Shown piece after piece: positions 34,950 through 43,838 of a stretch of 64,000 nucleotides of DNA. Origin of the DNA: Novosphingobium sp. SG919 (GTDB taxonomy: Bacteria; Pseudomonadota; Alphaproteobacteria; Sphingomonadales; Sphingomonadaceae); the NCBI RefSeq assembly GCF_012932495.1, contig NZ_JABCNG010000001.1:1860001-1924000 (forward strand), in the 5' to 3' direction. Position 1 is the stretch's first letter, and every line of letters starts with the position of its first letter. The notes beneath the pieces are model-generated. The model did not search any database. It was not told where the DNA came from and was given only the letters and a program-made list of their open reading frames with translations. The position numbers and the translations under genes were made by a program.

Positions 34950-37481
34950 TTAAAGCGCGGGCAGGCTCTGTTGTGAAAAGCCCCAGCCCGCCAGCGCGCC
35001 CTTGCCCGCGCGCTCGATCAGCGTTGCAGCATCGCCGATGCTGTAGGGGTGCGCATTGTCGAACCCGCCAAGCTCGTCCCACGCGATCGGCACTGCCACC
35101 GGCGCGCCCTCTCGTGCCCGGGCGCTGTATGGCACGATCGCGGTAGAGCCGCGCTGGTTGCGCAGCCAATCGATGAAGATCCTGCCCTTGCGCTTGGCCT
35201 TGCTCATCGTCGCCACGAACCGTTCCGGCTCGGCCATTGCCATCGCTTCGGCAAAGCGGCGGGCGAAGTCCTTGTGCGTCTCCCAATCGTGGCCGGGTGC
35301 CAGCGGAACGATCACATGCACACCCTTGCCGCCAGAAAGCATGGCAAAGCTCGCCAGCCCAAGGTCGGCCAGCCGATCGCGAATATCGCGCGCCGCGCGC
35401 TTGACGGCGTCGAAGTCCAGCCCCTCGTCGGGATCGAGATCGAAGATCAGGCGATCGGGCTGCTCCACCGCGTCGGCGCGTGCTTCCCAGGCGTGAAACT
35501 CGATCGTTCCCATCTGCACGCACTGCAACAGGCCGGCCGCGTCGCTGACGAACAGGTAATCCTCGCTGCCACCATCCTTTTCACGGATCGGCACATGGTG
35601 GACGGCGTCGCCAAAGCCACCGGCGTCATGCTTCTGGAAAAAGCAATGCCGAGCGCGTCCCTGCGGGCAACGCACCAGGCTGATCGGCCGGTTTCCGGCA
35701 AAGGGCAGCAGCAAGGCCGCCATGGCAGCATAGTAGTCGGCCAGGTCGCCTTTGGTTTCTCCCGTGCCGGGAAAGATCACCCGCTCGCGGTGGCTGATCT
35801 CCACTGCGGGCATTGTCACGGGAGCCGCAACGCGCACTTCGGGGGTCACCTCCTTGGCAGGCTTGTCCGCACGCAGGCCAAGGAAGCTGCCATGGCGCAC
35901 CCGGCCATCGGCAGTGAATTCGGCAAAGGCCACTTCGCCCACCAATTCCGGCTTGATCCAGTTCGCGCCCCGCGCCTCGACGCGTGGCACATCCACGGGC
36001 GCGGTCTTGCGCACGAGTGGCTTCATCCGCGCGGCAAGGTCTTCAAAGCTATCGGTGTCAAAACCCGTACCGACCTTGCCCTTGTAGACCAACCCGCCGC
36101 CTTCATGCTGGGCGAGCAGCAACGAGGCAAAGGGCCTGGTCCGCGATGTTGACTTGGTCCAGCCCACGATCACGAATTCCTGGCGGTTGATGCATTTCAC
36201 CTTGACCCACGCCTTCGTCCGCTTGCCGCTATAGGCCGCATCAATGCGCTTGCTGATGATGCCTTCCTGGCCGGAAGAGCACATGGCCTTGAACAGCTTT
36301 TCGCCCGCGCCGATCACGTGGTCGGCAAAGCGCACCGGTGGCGGCGCGCCATGCAGCAAGGCTTCCAACCGTTCCTTGCGCTCGATGTTCGAAAGATCGG
36401 TCAGATCCTCGCCATCCAGTTCGAGCAGGTCGAACGCGTGCAGTTCCAGCCGATCGTCTGGCCCTTGTGCGCCATGGCCGCGTTTCAGCACGGCTTGAAG
36501 CGCCGAAAAGCCAGGATTGCCGTCGGCGGCATAGCCCACGATTTCCCCGTCGATCAGGCAGGCGGGCAGCTCGAGCGCGGCAATCGCTTCGAGCAGGGGG
36601 GCGAACTTGTCGGTCCAATCGTGGCCATTGCGGGTGTAGATTTTCACGTCGCTGCCGCATGCGGCCACCAGCGCGCGATAACCATCGAACTTGATCTCGT
36701 GCAGCCAGTCGTTGCCGGCAGGGACCGCGTCGACCAGCGAGGCCAGTTGCGGCGGGCGAAAAGCGGGCAAGCGCGCGGGTTTGCCGGTCTTGGCCGCCCG
36801 GCGCGGCTTGGCCTTGGGCACTTGCGCGTTGTGCTTTGCGGCCTTGGCCATTTGGGTGGTGAACGCCTTGTCCTTGCGGCCGGCCAGGGAAAAGGTGCCA
36901 GCCTTGTCAGCGGCGATTTCTGCCATAGTGCGGCCGGTCAAGACGCTGACAAGCTCGCGCTCCACCAGCCCGTCGCCTGCCTGTGCAAATGCGTCGCCCA
37001 CCTTGCGCAACAGCCAGTTCTCGCGCTTTTCGCCCGGACGCGGCTTCATGCGGACGAGAAGCCATTCGCCTTTCATCCGCTCCCCATCGAGCGTGAAATG
37101 GAGATGGCCATCATCGATGTCTTTGGCCGATTTGCCCGGCACCGGCGCCCAGGTGCCCCGGTCCCACAACATGACCGTCCCCCCGCCGTACTCGCCGGCC
37201 GGAATCACGCCTTCGAACTGGGCATAGGCCAGGGGATGATCTTCGGTGCGCACCGCCAGGCGCTTGGCATCGGGATCGAGGCTGGGCCCCTTGGTCACCG
37301 CCCACGATTTCAGCACGCCATCCACTTCCAGGCGAAAGTCGAAATGGAGCCGCGTGGCATCGTGCTTTTGCACGATGAAGCCATTGCCATCGCCCTGCGC
37401 CCCGGTCGCGCCGGAAGGTTCGGCGGTCTTGGCAAAATCACGCCGGCGCTTGTATTCGGCGAGAGGATCGCGGCGGGCCAT
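34950..37481 (-). CDS. ligD: ATP-dependent DNA ligase LigD, multi-domain NHEJ enzyme
   Basis: An 843-residue enzyme with the three LigD modules in the order phosphoesterase, ligase, polymerase. The 3'-phosphoesterase domain is at about 30-190 (FIVQKHDATRLHFDFRLEVDG). The ligase domain has catalytic Lys264 in HEIKFDGYRAL, followed by the OB-fold. The polymerase domain runs from about 555 to the end (HRERVIFPGTGETKGDLADYY, LIFDLDPDEGLDFDAVK). LigD trims, fills and seals broken DNA ends held by Ku. The ku gene is immediately upstream on the same strand with a 3-bp gap, so the pair forms a complete two-component non-homologous end-joining operon. Confidence 0.95.
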   Translation of the reverse strand: MARRDPLAEYKRRRDFAKTAEPSGATGAQGDGNGFIVQKHDATRLHFDFRLEVDGVLKSWAVTKGPSLDPDAKRLAVRTEDHPLAYAQFEGVIPAGEYGGGTVMLWDRGTWAPVPGKSAKDIDDGHLHFTLDGERMKGEWLLVRMKPRPGEKRENWLLRKVGDAFAQAGDGLVERELVSVLTGRTMAEIAADKAGTFSLAGRKDKAFTTQMAKAAKHNAQVPKAKPRRAAKTGKPARLPAFRPPQLASLVDAVPAGNDWLHEIKFDGYRALVAACGSDVKIYTRNGHDWTDKFAPLLEAIAALELPACLIDGEIVGYAADGNPGFSALQAVLKRGHGAQGPDDRLELHAFDLLELDGEDLTDLSNIERKERLEALLHGAPPPVRFADHVIGAGEKLFKAMCSSGQEGIISKRIDAAYSGKRTKAWVKVKCINRQEFVIVGWTKSTSRTRPFASLLLAQHEGGGLVYKGKVGTGFDTDSFEDLAARMKPLVRKTAPVDVPRVEARGANWIKPELVGEVAFAEFTADGRVRHGSFLGLRADKPAKEVTPEVRVAAPVTMPAVEISHRERVIFPGTGETKGDLADYYAAMAALLLPFAGNRPISLVRCPQGRARHCFFQKHDAGGFGDAVHHVPIREKDGGSEDYLFVSDAAGLLQCVQMGTIEFHAWEARADAVEQPDRLIFDLDPDEGLDFDAVKRAARDIRDRLADLGLASFAMLSGGKGVHVIVPLAPGHDWETHKDFARRFAEAMAMAEPERFVATMSKAKRKGRIFIDWLRNQRGSTAIVPYSARAREGAPVAVPIAWDELGGFDNAHPYSIGDAATLIERAGKGALAGWGFSQQSLPAL

Positions 37482-37484
37482 GGC

Positions 37485-38369
37485 TCAGGCCGACTTGCGC
37501 GAATGCGCGGCGGCGGCGCGCTTGCGTGGTTTTGCTGCGGTCTTGCTTTTGGCCTTGGGTTTGGTCTTGGCACCCGCAGCACCATCGCTACCGATCGATT
37601 TCTTGAGCGCGGCCATAAGGTCGATCACGTTGGACCCGGATTTTTCGGGTTCTTCCACGTCCTCCAGGATCTTGCGGCCCTTCGCCTTGGCCTTGCGCGC
37701 GACCAGCGCCTGCAACGCCTCGACATAGCGATCCTCGAACGCGGCAGCGTCGAATGGCGCGGATTTGCGCTCGATCAGCGCCGTGGCCAGTTCCAGCAGT
37801 TCGGTGTCCGGCTTCTGGTCGGGAATATCCTTGAAATAGGACTGCGCCTTCTGCACCTCGTCGGCATAGCGCATGGTTTCCAGGATCAAGCCCTTGCCGC
37901 ACGGCTTGAGGCTGGCGAGCATTTCGCGCCCCCGCACGGAAAGCTGCCCCAGGCCGACCTTGCGCGCCTGGCGCAGGGCTTCGCGCAGCACGATGAACGC
38001 TTCGTCGGCAAGGTCGTCGGCCGGAATGACGTAATAGGGCTTTTCGAAATAGAACACGTCGATCTCGTCCTGATCGACGAACTGGACCAGTTCGAAAGTC
38101 TTGCGGCTTTCGATCTTCACCGCCTCGATCTCGTCATCCTCGAGCAGGACATAATTGCCCTTGGAAACCTCATAGCCCTTCACGATGTCATCGTGATCGA
38201 CCGGGCCGATGCCCTGCACGATCTTTTCATAGGAAATGGGCTTGCCCGAAGGCTCGTGAATCTGGCGGAAACTGATCGAGGCGCCAGACTTGGTCGCCGG
38301 ATAGATTTCCACGGGGATAGACACCAGGGCAAGGCGGATTTGGCCCTGCCAATATGCGCGTGCAGCCAT
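37485..38369 (-). CDS. ku: Ku protein, DNA end-binding NHEJ factor
   Basis: A 294-residue bacterial Ku with the core domain (YWQGQIRLALVSIPVEIYPATKSGASISFRQIHEPSG, key residues IRLALVSIPV) and the bridge region with KGYEVSKGNYVLLEDDEIEAV. The last 40 residues are very rich in Lys, Ala and Arg (TKPKAKSKTAAKPRKRAAAAHSRKSA), as in Ku proteins that bind DNA through a basic tail and recruit LigD. It is first in the operon with ligD and probably has its promoter in the region up to the divergent redoxin gene at 38532. Confidence 0.95.
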   Translation of the reverse strand: MAARAYWQGQIRLALVSIPVEIYPATKSGASISFRQIHEPSGKPISYEKIVQGIGPVDHDDIVKGYEVSKGNYVLLEDDEIEAVKIESRKTFELVQFVDQDEIDVFYFEKPYYVIPADDLADEAFIVLREALRQARKVGLGQLSVRGREMLASLKPCGKGLILETMRYADEVQKAQSYFKDIPDQKPDTELLELATALIERKSAPFDAAAFEDRYVEALQALVARKAKAKGRKILEDVEEPEKSGSNVIDLMAALKKSIGSDGAAGAKTKPKAKSKTAAKPRKRAAAAHSRKSA

Positions 38370-38531
38370 CGCTCGGTCACCCTTTCGCTGGATAGACCCG
38401 CCAGGCCCGCTTCAGTTCCGCGCCGAGCGCGTGCGCGGATTCTCCATCATGGATGAAACGGTGCGCCGGCCTGCTGGCGTGCCCGCGCCGATTGTGTCAA
38501 ATCGTGTGCAAATCCAACCGCAAGGATCAGA

Positions 38532-39044
38532 ATGCCGATGTTGCCCCGCCTGCCTCGTGCCCTGGCCATGGTGTTCGGCACCTGGCTGACCATCGTGGCC
38601 ATGCCTGCGCTCGCCAAGGCACCCGTGATCGGGCAGCCTGCCCCGCCATTTGAACTGCGCCTGATCGATGGCACCAAAGTGTCGCTGGCCGATCTCAAGG
38701 GGCAGGTCGTGGTGCTGAATTTCTGGGCGACATGGTGCGGCCCGTGCAAGCAGGAACTGCCGCTGCTCGACCAGTACTATGACCTGCAAAAGCAGCACGG
38801 GCTCAAGGTATTTGCCATCACCACGCAGGATTCGTTGCCCAACTCCGCGCTCAAGCAGTTGTTCGCCGCCATGCACATTCCCGCGGTCCGCACGCTCAAG
38901 GGGCCGTACAGCCCGTTGGAAGGCGTGCCGACCAACTACGTGATCGATCGCGCCGGCGTGGTGCGTTATGCCAAGGCGGCGGCGTTCGATCTCGATGACC
39001 TCAACGGCTTGCTCGTGCCCCTGCTGCGCGAACCCGCCCGCTGA
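38532..39044 (+). CDS. TlpA/ResA-like thioredoxin-fold redoxin
   Basis: A 170-residue exported redoxin. The ATG at 38532 has AAGGA upstream. An N-terminal signal or anchor (ALAMVFGTWLTIVAMPALAKA) directs it to the periplasm. The active site is Cys69-Gly-Pro-Cys72 in FWATWCGPCKQELPLL, and a cis-Pro loop (GVPTNYVIDRAG) follows. Such proteins reduce disulfides in the periplasm, for example haem-binding cysteines during cytochrome c maturation. It is divergent from ku and convergent with the symporter gene, so it is probably a single-gene unit. Confidence 0.9.
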   Translation: MPMLPRLPRALAMVFGTWLTIVAMPALAKAPVIGQPAPPFELRLIDGTKVSLADLKGQVVVLNFWATWCGPCKQELPLLDQYYDLQKQHGLKVFAITTQDSLPNSALKQLFAAMHIPAVRTLKGPYSPLEGVPTNYVIDRAGVVRYAKAAAFDLDDLNGLLVPLLREPAR

Positions 39045-39074
39045 CCGGAAGACGAACCGCGCACTTGGCAGGCA

Positions 39075-40406
39075 TCAGGGCGCCAGGCTCAGGTCCCCCT
39101 GGCTCGGCGCGTTGTACAGCGCCTGGTCCAGCAGGCCTTCACGGCGTGCCACGATCAGCGGCACCAGCATTTGGCCCGTCACGTTCACGGCCGTGCGGCC
39201 CATGTCCAGGATGGGGTCGATCGCCAGCAACAGGCCCACGCCCTCAAGCGGCAGGCCCAGGGTGGATAGGGTGAGCGTCAACATCACCGTGGCACCCGTT
39301 ACCCCCGCCGTGGCGGCGGAGCCCAGCACCGAAACCAGCACGATCAGCAGATAGTCGGTCGGCACCAGCGCGATGTGATAGAACTGCGCGATGAAGATGG
39401 CCGAAAGCGCCGGGTAGACCGCCGCGCAGCCGTCCATCTTGGTCGTGGCCGCCACCGGCACGGCAAAGGCCGCATAGGCCGGCGGCACGCCCAGTCGCTC
39501 CACCGTCACCGCCTCTGCCACCGGCAGCGCCGCGATCGAGGAGCGGGACACGAAAGCGAGTTCGATCGCCGGCCAGGCCTTGGCGAAAAAGCGCAGCGGC
39601 GCCAAGCCGTGGGCACGCAGCAGCAGCGGGTAGACCCCGAAGACCACCAGGCCGAGGCCGATATAGAGCGCCACCGCGAACTGGCCGATGCCCAGCAGCG
39701 TGCCCCAGCCATAGTTGACCACCGCGTTGCCGATCAGGCCGGCGCTGCCCAAAGGTGCCAGGCGCACGACCCAGCCGAGCAGGCGCCGCACCACGGCCAG
39801 GACCACGCCCGCCCCGCGCAGGACGGCGTCACCAGCTTCGCCACTGCGGAGAGCGGCAAAGCCCAGCGCGAGGCCGATCACCACCAGTTGCAGGATATTG
39901 AACCCGATGGTGGTCTTGGCCGTGCCATTGTCCACTTCGGTCGAGGCAACGATGCCCAGGAAATTGGCCGGGATGAGTCCCTTGATGAAATCCAGCCAGC
40001 TACCCACGGTGTGCGGCGCAGCCGCCTGCGCCAGGGAAGCGCCGGTGTTGGCACCCGGCCGCAGGACCAGGCCCAGGGCAATGCCGATCGAAACCGCCAA
40101 CAGTGCGGTGATGGCAAACCACAGGAGCGTTTGCCCGGCGAGGCGGGCGGCATTGTTGAGATCGCGCAGCCGGCCGATGCTGGCGATGATCGCGGCCAGG
40201 ACCAGCGGCGGCACCAGCGCCTTGAGCAATTGGACGAAACTGGAACCCACCAGCGACAAGGCCAGTGCCAGCCCGTTGGGCTCACCCGATGCGGCCGGGC
40301 CCAGCGAACGCGCGGCTAGGCCGAGTGCCAAGCCCACGGCCATGCCAATCACCACCTGCAGTCCAAACCGGTTGCCCGATCCGCGCGCCGTGCCTGCGCT
40401 GGCCAT
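39075..40406 (-). CDS. Dicarboxylate/amino acid:cation symporter (DAACS/SDF family)
   Basis: A 443-residue transporter. The ATG at 40406 is chosen because GGAG lies nine bases upstream and it removes an unlikely N-terminal tail. About eight to ten hydrophobic segments are visible. The family's re-entrant hairpin and substrate motifs are SRSSIAALPVAEAV (hairpin 1, serine-rich) and FAVPVAATTKMDGCAAVYPAL (helix 7, in place of the NMDG motif TKMDG). The C-terminal TAGVTGATVMLTLTLSTLGLP corresponds to hairpin 2. Members import glutamate, aspartate or C4-dicarboxylates with protons or sodium. The Ser/Thr and Asn/Asp pattern does not allow a firm substrate. Confidence 0.88.
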   Translation of the reverse strand: MASAGTARGSGNRFGLQVVIGMAVGLALGLAARSLGPAASGEPNGLALALSLVGSSFVQLLKALVPPLVLAAIIASIGRLRDLNNAARLAGQTLLWFAITALLAVSIGIALGLVLRPGANTGASLAQAAAPHTVGSWLDFIKGLIPANFLGIVASTEVDNGTAKTTIGFNILQLVVIGLALGFAALRSGEAGDAVLRGAGVVLAVVRRLLGWVVRLAPLGSAGLIGNAVVNYGWGTLLGIGQFAVALYIGLGLVVFGVYPLLLRAHGLAPLRFFAKAWPAIELAFVSRSSIAALPVAEAVTVERLGVPPAYAAFAVPVAATTKMDGCAAVYPALSAIFIAQFYHIALVPTDYLLIVLVSVLGSAATAGVTGATVMLTLTLSTLGLPLEGVGLLLAIDPILDMGRTAVNVTGQMLVPLIVARREGLLDQALYNAPSQGDLSLAP

Positions 40407-40800
40407 ATGCAATTCTCCGTGCTGTCGCGCAGTCTCTGCGGCACATTGTCTATCGGAAACGTAGATAAAAAGGGCAAGTGCGCGATAGGCAAGCCCTGCC
40501 AAGAAAATTCTTGCCCGCGCCAACCTGGCCTAACGACGCCGTCGATAGGCAATGCGCGCGATGATCCTGTTTTCCCGATAGCTGCCCATGTCCAAATTCG
40601 ATTTGCCTGCCGGGCGGGATCGGGCGCAAGAAAGAGGCGATAAAGCAGGGAGAGAAGAAGCGGCCCATGGTCCGCGTCACCAGGCAGGATCGATCGCCAA
40701 GCCGCCGCGGCGCGGCTGCGTTACCCTGTCACCCGATGCCTTCGTTCGTGATGCGGCCGGTCCAACTGGCGCATGATCCGCCCCGTGACCAGGAGCACCG
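40407..40800. promoter_or_regulatory. Divergent intergenic region with three CGATAG(G/A)CAA copies
   Basis: About 390 bp between the symporter (-) and MFS (+) genes with no credible gene. CGATAGGCAA occurs at 40483-40492 and 40543-40552 as direct repeats, and an inverted copy CGATAGACAA is at 40446-40455 (reads TTGTCTATCG on the plus strand). Spacings of about 37 and 60 bp suggest several binding sites of one regulator. The last bases hold the MFS ribosome-binding site (CAGGAGCACCG). Confidence 0.45.
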
Positions 40801-42036
40801 ATGAACCACGATGACCAGCCGGGCGCGATGACCGGCATTGCCCTGCTCTTGCCGATCACCCTTTCGACAATGGCGATCGTCTTGCTGGCACCCGTTCTAC
40901 CCCGGATGATCCAGGAATTTTCGGGGGTTTCCGGGCACGATTACTGGGTCCCGATGATCCTGACGATCCCGGCCCTGTGCATTGCCCTGCTCTCGCCGCT
41001 GGCCGGTGTGCTGGGGGATTACTTTGGCCGCCGGCGCCTGTTGCTGGCCGCCTTTGCGTTTTATGCGCTAGTTGGCGTGGCGCCGGTATTCCTGCACGAT
41101 CTGTCGACCATCCTGATCAGCCGCGTGGGCGTGGGCATTGCCGAGGCGATGATCATGGTGCTTTCCACCACCATGATCGGCGACTATTTCCACGGCGCCG
41201 CGCGCGACAAGTGGCTGGCGGCACAAACCGCGTTCGCCTCGATGTCGGCGCTGCTGTTCTTCAACATCGGCGGCCAGTTGGGCAGCTTTGGCTGGCGCAC
41301 ACCGTTCTGGGTCTATCTTTCGGCACTGGCAATGTTGGTGCTGGTGCAGTTGTTTACCTGGGAACCCACGGGCGATGCCGCCGCGCCGGCGCAAGGCGAA
41401 GAACCCCGCGCCGGGCCACACAGCACCAGTTGGGCCGGTTTTCCCTGGTCACGCATGGCCGTGATCCTGGGCATCACCATCTACGGCGCAATCTTCCTCT
41501 ACACCGTGCAGATCCAGGCGCCGGTCGGCCTGGCCGTGCTGGGCGTGGCCGATCCGGCACGCGCGGGCTTCCTCACCTCGGTGGCGAGCGTGGGCGTGCC
41601 GCTTGGCACCTTCGTCTATTCGCGGATCGGACGCTGGCCGGTGCAGCGCCTGCTGGTCATCGAATTTGCCCTGCTGGCGATCGGCTTCCTGCTGATGGGC
41701 CGCGCCGACCAGCCCAGCGGGTTCGTGCTGGGTTGTTTCGTCAACCAGCTCGGGGCCGGGCTTCTTCTGCCCACCTTGCTGGTTTGGGCAATGAGCCTGC
41801 TGACTTTCGAAGTGCGCGGACGGGGCGCGGGCATGTGGCAAAGCGCATTTGCCCTGGGGCAATTCCTCAGTCCCGTGGTCGTCACGTTTGCCGCCAGCCT
41901 GGCGGGCGGATTGCAGAATGCCTTTGCCGTGCTTTCAGGCGGCGCGGCGCTGGGACTTGTCGCGCTGCTGCTTTGCGCCGGCCGGATCAAGCGGGCGCCC
42001 GATGCTGCCCTGGTGAAAGTGGGCCTTCATGGCTGA
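40801..42036 (+). CDS. MFS transporter
   Basis: A 411-residue, twelve-helix major facilitator with CCAGGAGCACCG just before the ATG. It has the MFS motif GVLGDYFGRRRLLLAAFAFY between helices 2 and 3 and a central cytoplasmic loop at about 190-215. The sequence resembles the multidrug/organic-anion DHA group (FLHDLSTILISRVGVGIAEAMIMVLST). The stop overlaps the following SDR start by eight bases, so the two are translationally coupled. This coupling makes import of the SDR substrate, or export of its product, the simplest role. Confidence 0.86.
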   Translation: MNHDDQPGAMTGIALLLPITLSTMAIVLLAPVLPRMIQEFSGVSGHDYWVPMILTIPALCIALLSPLAGVLGDYFGRRRLLLAAFAFYALVGVAPVFLHDLSTILISRVGVGIAEAMIMVLSTTMIGDYFHGAARDKWLAAQTAFASMSALLFFNIGGQLGSFGWRTPFWVYLSALAMLVLVQLFTWEPTGDAAAPAQGEEPRAGPHSTSWAGFPWSRMAVILGITIYGAIFLYTVQIQAPVGLAVLGVADPARAGFLTSVASVGVPLGTFVYSRIGRWPVQRLLVIEFALLAIGFLLMGRADQPSGFVLGCFVNQLGAGLLLPTLLVWAMSLLTFEVRGRGAGMWQSAFALGQFLSPVVVTFAASLAGGLQNAFAVLSGGAALGLVALLLCAGRIKRAPDAALVKVGLHG

Positions 42037-42742
42037 TCGCCTTGCGGGCAAGCTGGCAGTGGTGACGGGCGCGGCCACCGGCATCGGTGCGGGCGTGGCC
42101 GAAGCGTTTTGCGAGGCGGGCGCGCAGGTTGTCGGGATAGACCTTGCTGGCGCCGATCATGCCTGCAACCTCACCGACGAAGCCGCTGTCGCGGCGCTGT
42201 TCGAGCAGATCGGCAAGGCGCATGGCCGGATCGACATCCTGGTGAACGCGGCGGCCTTTGCCGTTTTTGCGTGGATCGAGGACATGTCCTACGCCGATTG
42301 GAAGCGCACGCTCGCCAGCGAGCTGGACATCGTGTTCCTGCCCACCCGCGCGGCCTGGCCGCATCTCAGGGCCAGCGGCGCGGCCAGCGTGATCAACTTT
42401 GCCAGCGCCAATGCCTATCACGCCTTGCCCGGTTCGGCGGCGCTGGCCCATTGTGCCGGCAAGGGCGGCGTTCTGGCGATGACCCGGCAACTCGCCATGG
42501 AAGGCGCGCCGCACGCGATCCGCGCCAACACCATTTCGCCCGGCTTCATTCGCACTGCCGCCACCGATCGCCACCTGGCCGCCGATCCGACGCTGGCGGC
42601 AAAGATCATTGCCAAGAACATGCTGCCGATCCTGGGCGAGCCGCGCGACATCGCCATGGCAGCCCTATGGCTGGCCAGCAACGAAGCGCGCTATGTCACC
42701 GGTGCCGACATCTCGATCGACGGTGGCGCCACGGCCTGGTGA
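42029..42742 (+). CDS. Short-chain dehydrogenase/reductase with atypical active site
   Basis: A 237-residue SDR. The NAD(P) motif is VVTGAATGIGAGVAEAF, and the Asp in IDLAGADH follows strand 2, which favours NAD+. NAAA (VNAAAFAV) replaces the usual NNAG. The Ser of the catalytic site is in INFASANAY, but the usual Y-x-x-x-K is H-C-A-G-K, so His replaces the catalytic Tyr, with a two-residue insertion before it. Some SDR subgroups with AHxAxKGGVLAxTRQLAxEG carry the same change. The C-terminal DISIDGGATAW is standard. It is the second gene of an MFS-SDR operon; the substrate is unknown. Confidence 0.87.
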   Translation: MADRLAGKLAVVTGAATGIGAGVAEAFCEAGAQVVGIDLAGADHACNLTDEAAVAALFEQIGKAHGRIDILVNAAAFAVFAWIEDMSYADWKRTLASELDIVFLPTRAAWPHLRASGAASVINFASANAYHALPGSAALAHCAGKGGVLAMTRQLAMEGAPHAIRANTISPGFIRTAATDRHLAADPTLAAKIIAKNMLPILGEPRDIAMAALWLASNEARYVTGADISIDGGATAW

Positions 42743-42812
42743 AATTTGCGCGAAGGCGGCGACGGAAAGCGCCGCCTCATGCGTTTCAGGGGCGTATCTC
42801 GTGGAGGATAGG

Positions 42813-43238
42813 ATGCGCACCTTGATGATCTTGCTGGCTGCCGTGGCGATGCCGGCCGCTGCCCTGGCCCAGGACGCGGGCCCAGGAATGGGCGCCCCGC
42901 GCCAGTCTGCCGGCACGCTTACGCGCGACGCATTCATGGCGCGCCAGACGGCGCGGATCATGGCCGCCGATGCCGATGGCGATGGTCGGATTAGCCGCGC
43001 CGAGATGGCAGCCGCGGCGCAGGGCAAGCGCGATCCGGGCCCGCTGTTCGATCGCATGGACACGAACAAGGACGGTTATCTCGACAAGGATGAGATCCAG
43101 CATGCGCTTGCCGCCCGCTTCGATCGCATGGACCGCAACGGCGATGGCGTGCTCACGCCTGACGAGCGCATGCACGGCCGGGCCAGCGGCGGTGACGGCG
43201 CCAACGCCGATGCAGGCGGCCAGGCGCCTTCGCAATAG
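42813..43238 (+). CDS. Exported EF-hand calcium-binding protein
   Basis: A 141-residue protein. The ATG at 42813 has GTGGAGGATAGG upstream and opens a signal peptide (LMILLAAVAMPAAALAQ). Three canonical EF-hand loops can be placed: residues 53-64 (DADGDGRISRAE), 83-94 (DTNKDGYLDKDE) and 107-118 (DRNGDGVLTPDE), each with Asp/Asn at positions 1, 3, 5 and Glu at 12. It should therefore bind up to three Ca2+ in the periplasm. It precedes an ECF sigma gene by 36 bp on the same strand. In sphingomonads such small EF-hand proteins are frequent beside sigma/sensor genes; a direct role in signalling is not shown. Confidence 0.9.
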   Translation: MRTLMILLAAVAMPAAALAQDAGPGMGAPRQSAGTLTRDAFMARQTARIMAADADGDGRISRAEMAAAAQGKRDPGPLFDRMDTNKDGYLDKDEIQHALAARFDRMDRNGDGVLTPDERMHGRASGGDGANADAGGQAPSQ

Positions 43239-43274
43239 GCGCGGCCCCGTTGCGATCCGGCGCGGAACGTCCGC

Positions 43275-43838
43275 TTGACCGAACACGATCCCGGCGATCC
43301 GGACGCCCCTCTCGTGGCGCGCGTCGGTCGCGGCGAGGAAAGTGCCGTGCGCCAACTGGTGGGGGCAAAGCTGCCCCGGCTGCTGGCCTTGGCGGCGCGC
43401 CTGCTGCACGATCGGCAGGAGGCAGAAGACGTGGCGCAGGAAGTGTTCCTGCGCGCCTGGCGCCAGGCGCCACGCTGGCGAACCGGGCAGGCGCGCTTCG
43501 ACACCTGGCTGCACATGGTCACGCTCAACCTGTGCCGCGACCGCTTGCGCCGCCGCAAGCGCGGCACTCTGGGCGATCCGCCCGATCTGCCGGACCCGGC
43601 GCCGCTGGCGGATGCCGCACTGGAAGCAGATGCTCGCAGCCAGGCCGTGGCCCGGGCCGTGGCATCCCTTCCCGAGCGGCAGCGCGACGCGATCCTGCTG
43701 GTCCACTACCAGGAACTGGGCAATGTCGCGGCCGCCCAGGCGCTGGGCGTCAGCGTCGAGGCACTGGAAAGCCTTCTGGCGCGCGGACGCCGCACGCTGC
43801 GCCAGCACTTCGCGCGATTGGAGGGCAACGATGACTGA
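43275..43838 (+). CDS. ECF RNA polymerase sigma factor
   Basis: A 187-residue ECF sigma factor that probably starts at the TTG at 43275. Sigma-2 is clear (LLHDRQEAEDVAQEVFLRAWRQ, then RFDTWLHMVTLNLCRDRLRRRK), and sigma-4 contains LPERQRDAILLVHYQELGNVAAAQALGVSVEALESLLARGRRTLR. The next gene overlaps its end by eight bases and encodes a small membrane protein, and the third gene a periplasmic sensor-type protein. This trio is similar in layout to CnrH-CnrY-CnrX. Direct target promoters cannot be read with confidence. Confidence 0.9.
   Translation: MTEHDPGDPDAPLVARVGRGEESAVRQLVGAKLPRLLALAARLLHDRQEAEDVAQEVFLRAWRQAPRWRTGQARFDTWLHMVTLNLCRDRLRRRKRGTLGDPPDLPDPAPLADAALEADARSQAVARAVASLPERQRDAILLVHYQELGNVAAAQALGVSVEALESLLARGRRTLRQHFARLEGNDD

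Noticed and set aside
36318..38456. 712-codon plus-strand frame opposite ligD and ku
   Set aside because: Both opposite genes are certain from their catalytic motifs; the frame has shadow composition and no domain.
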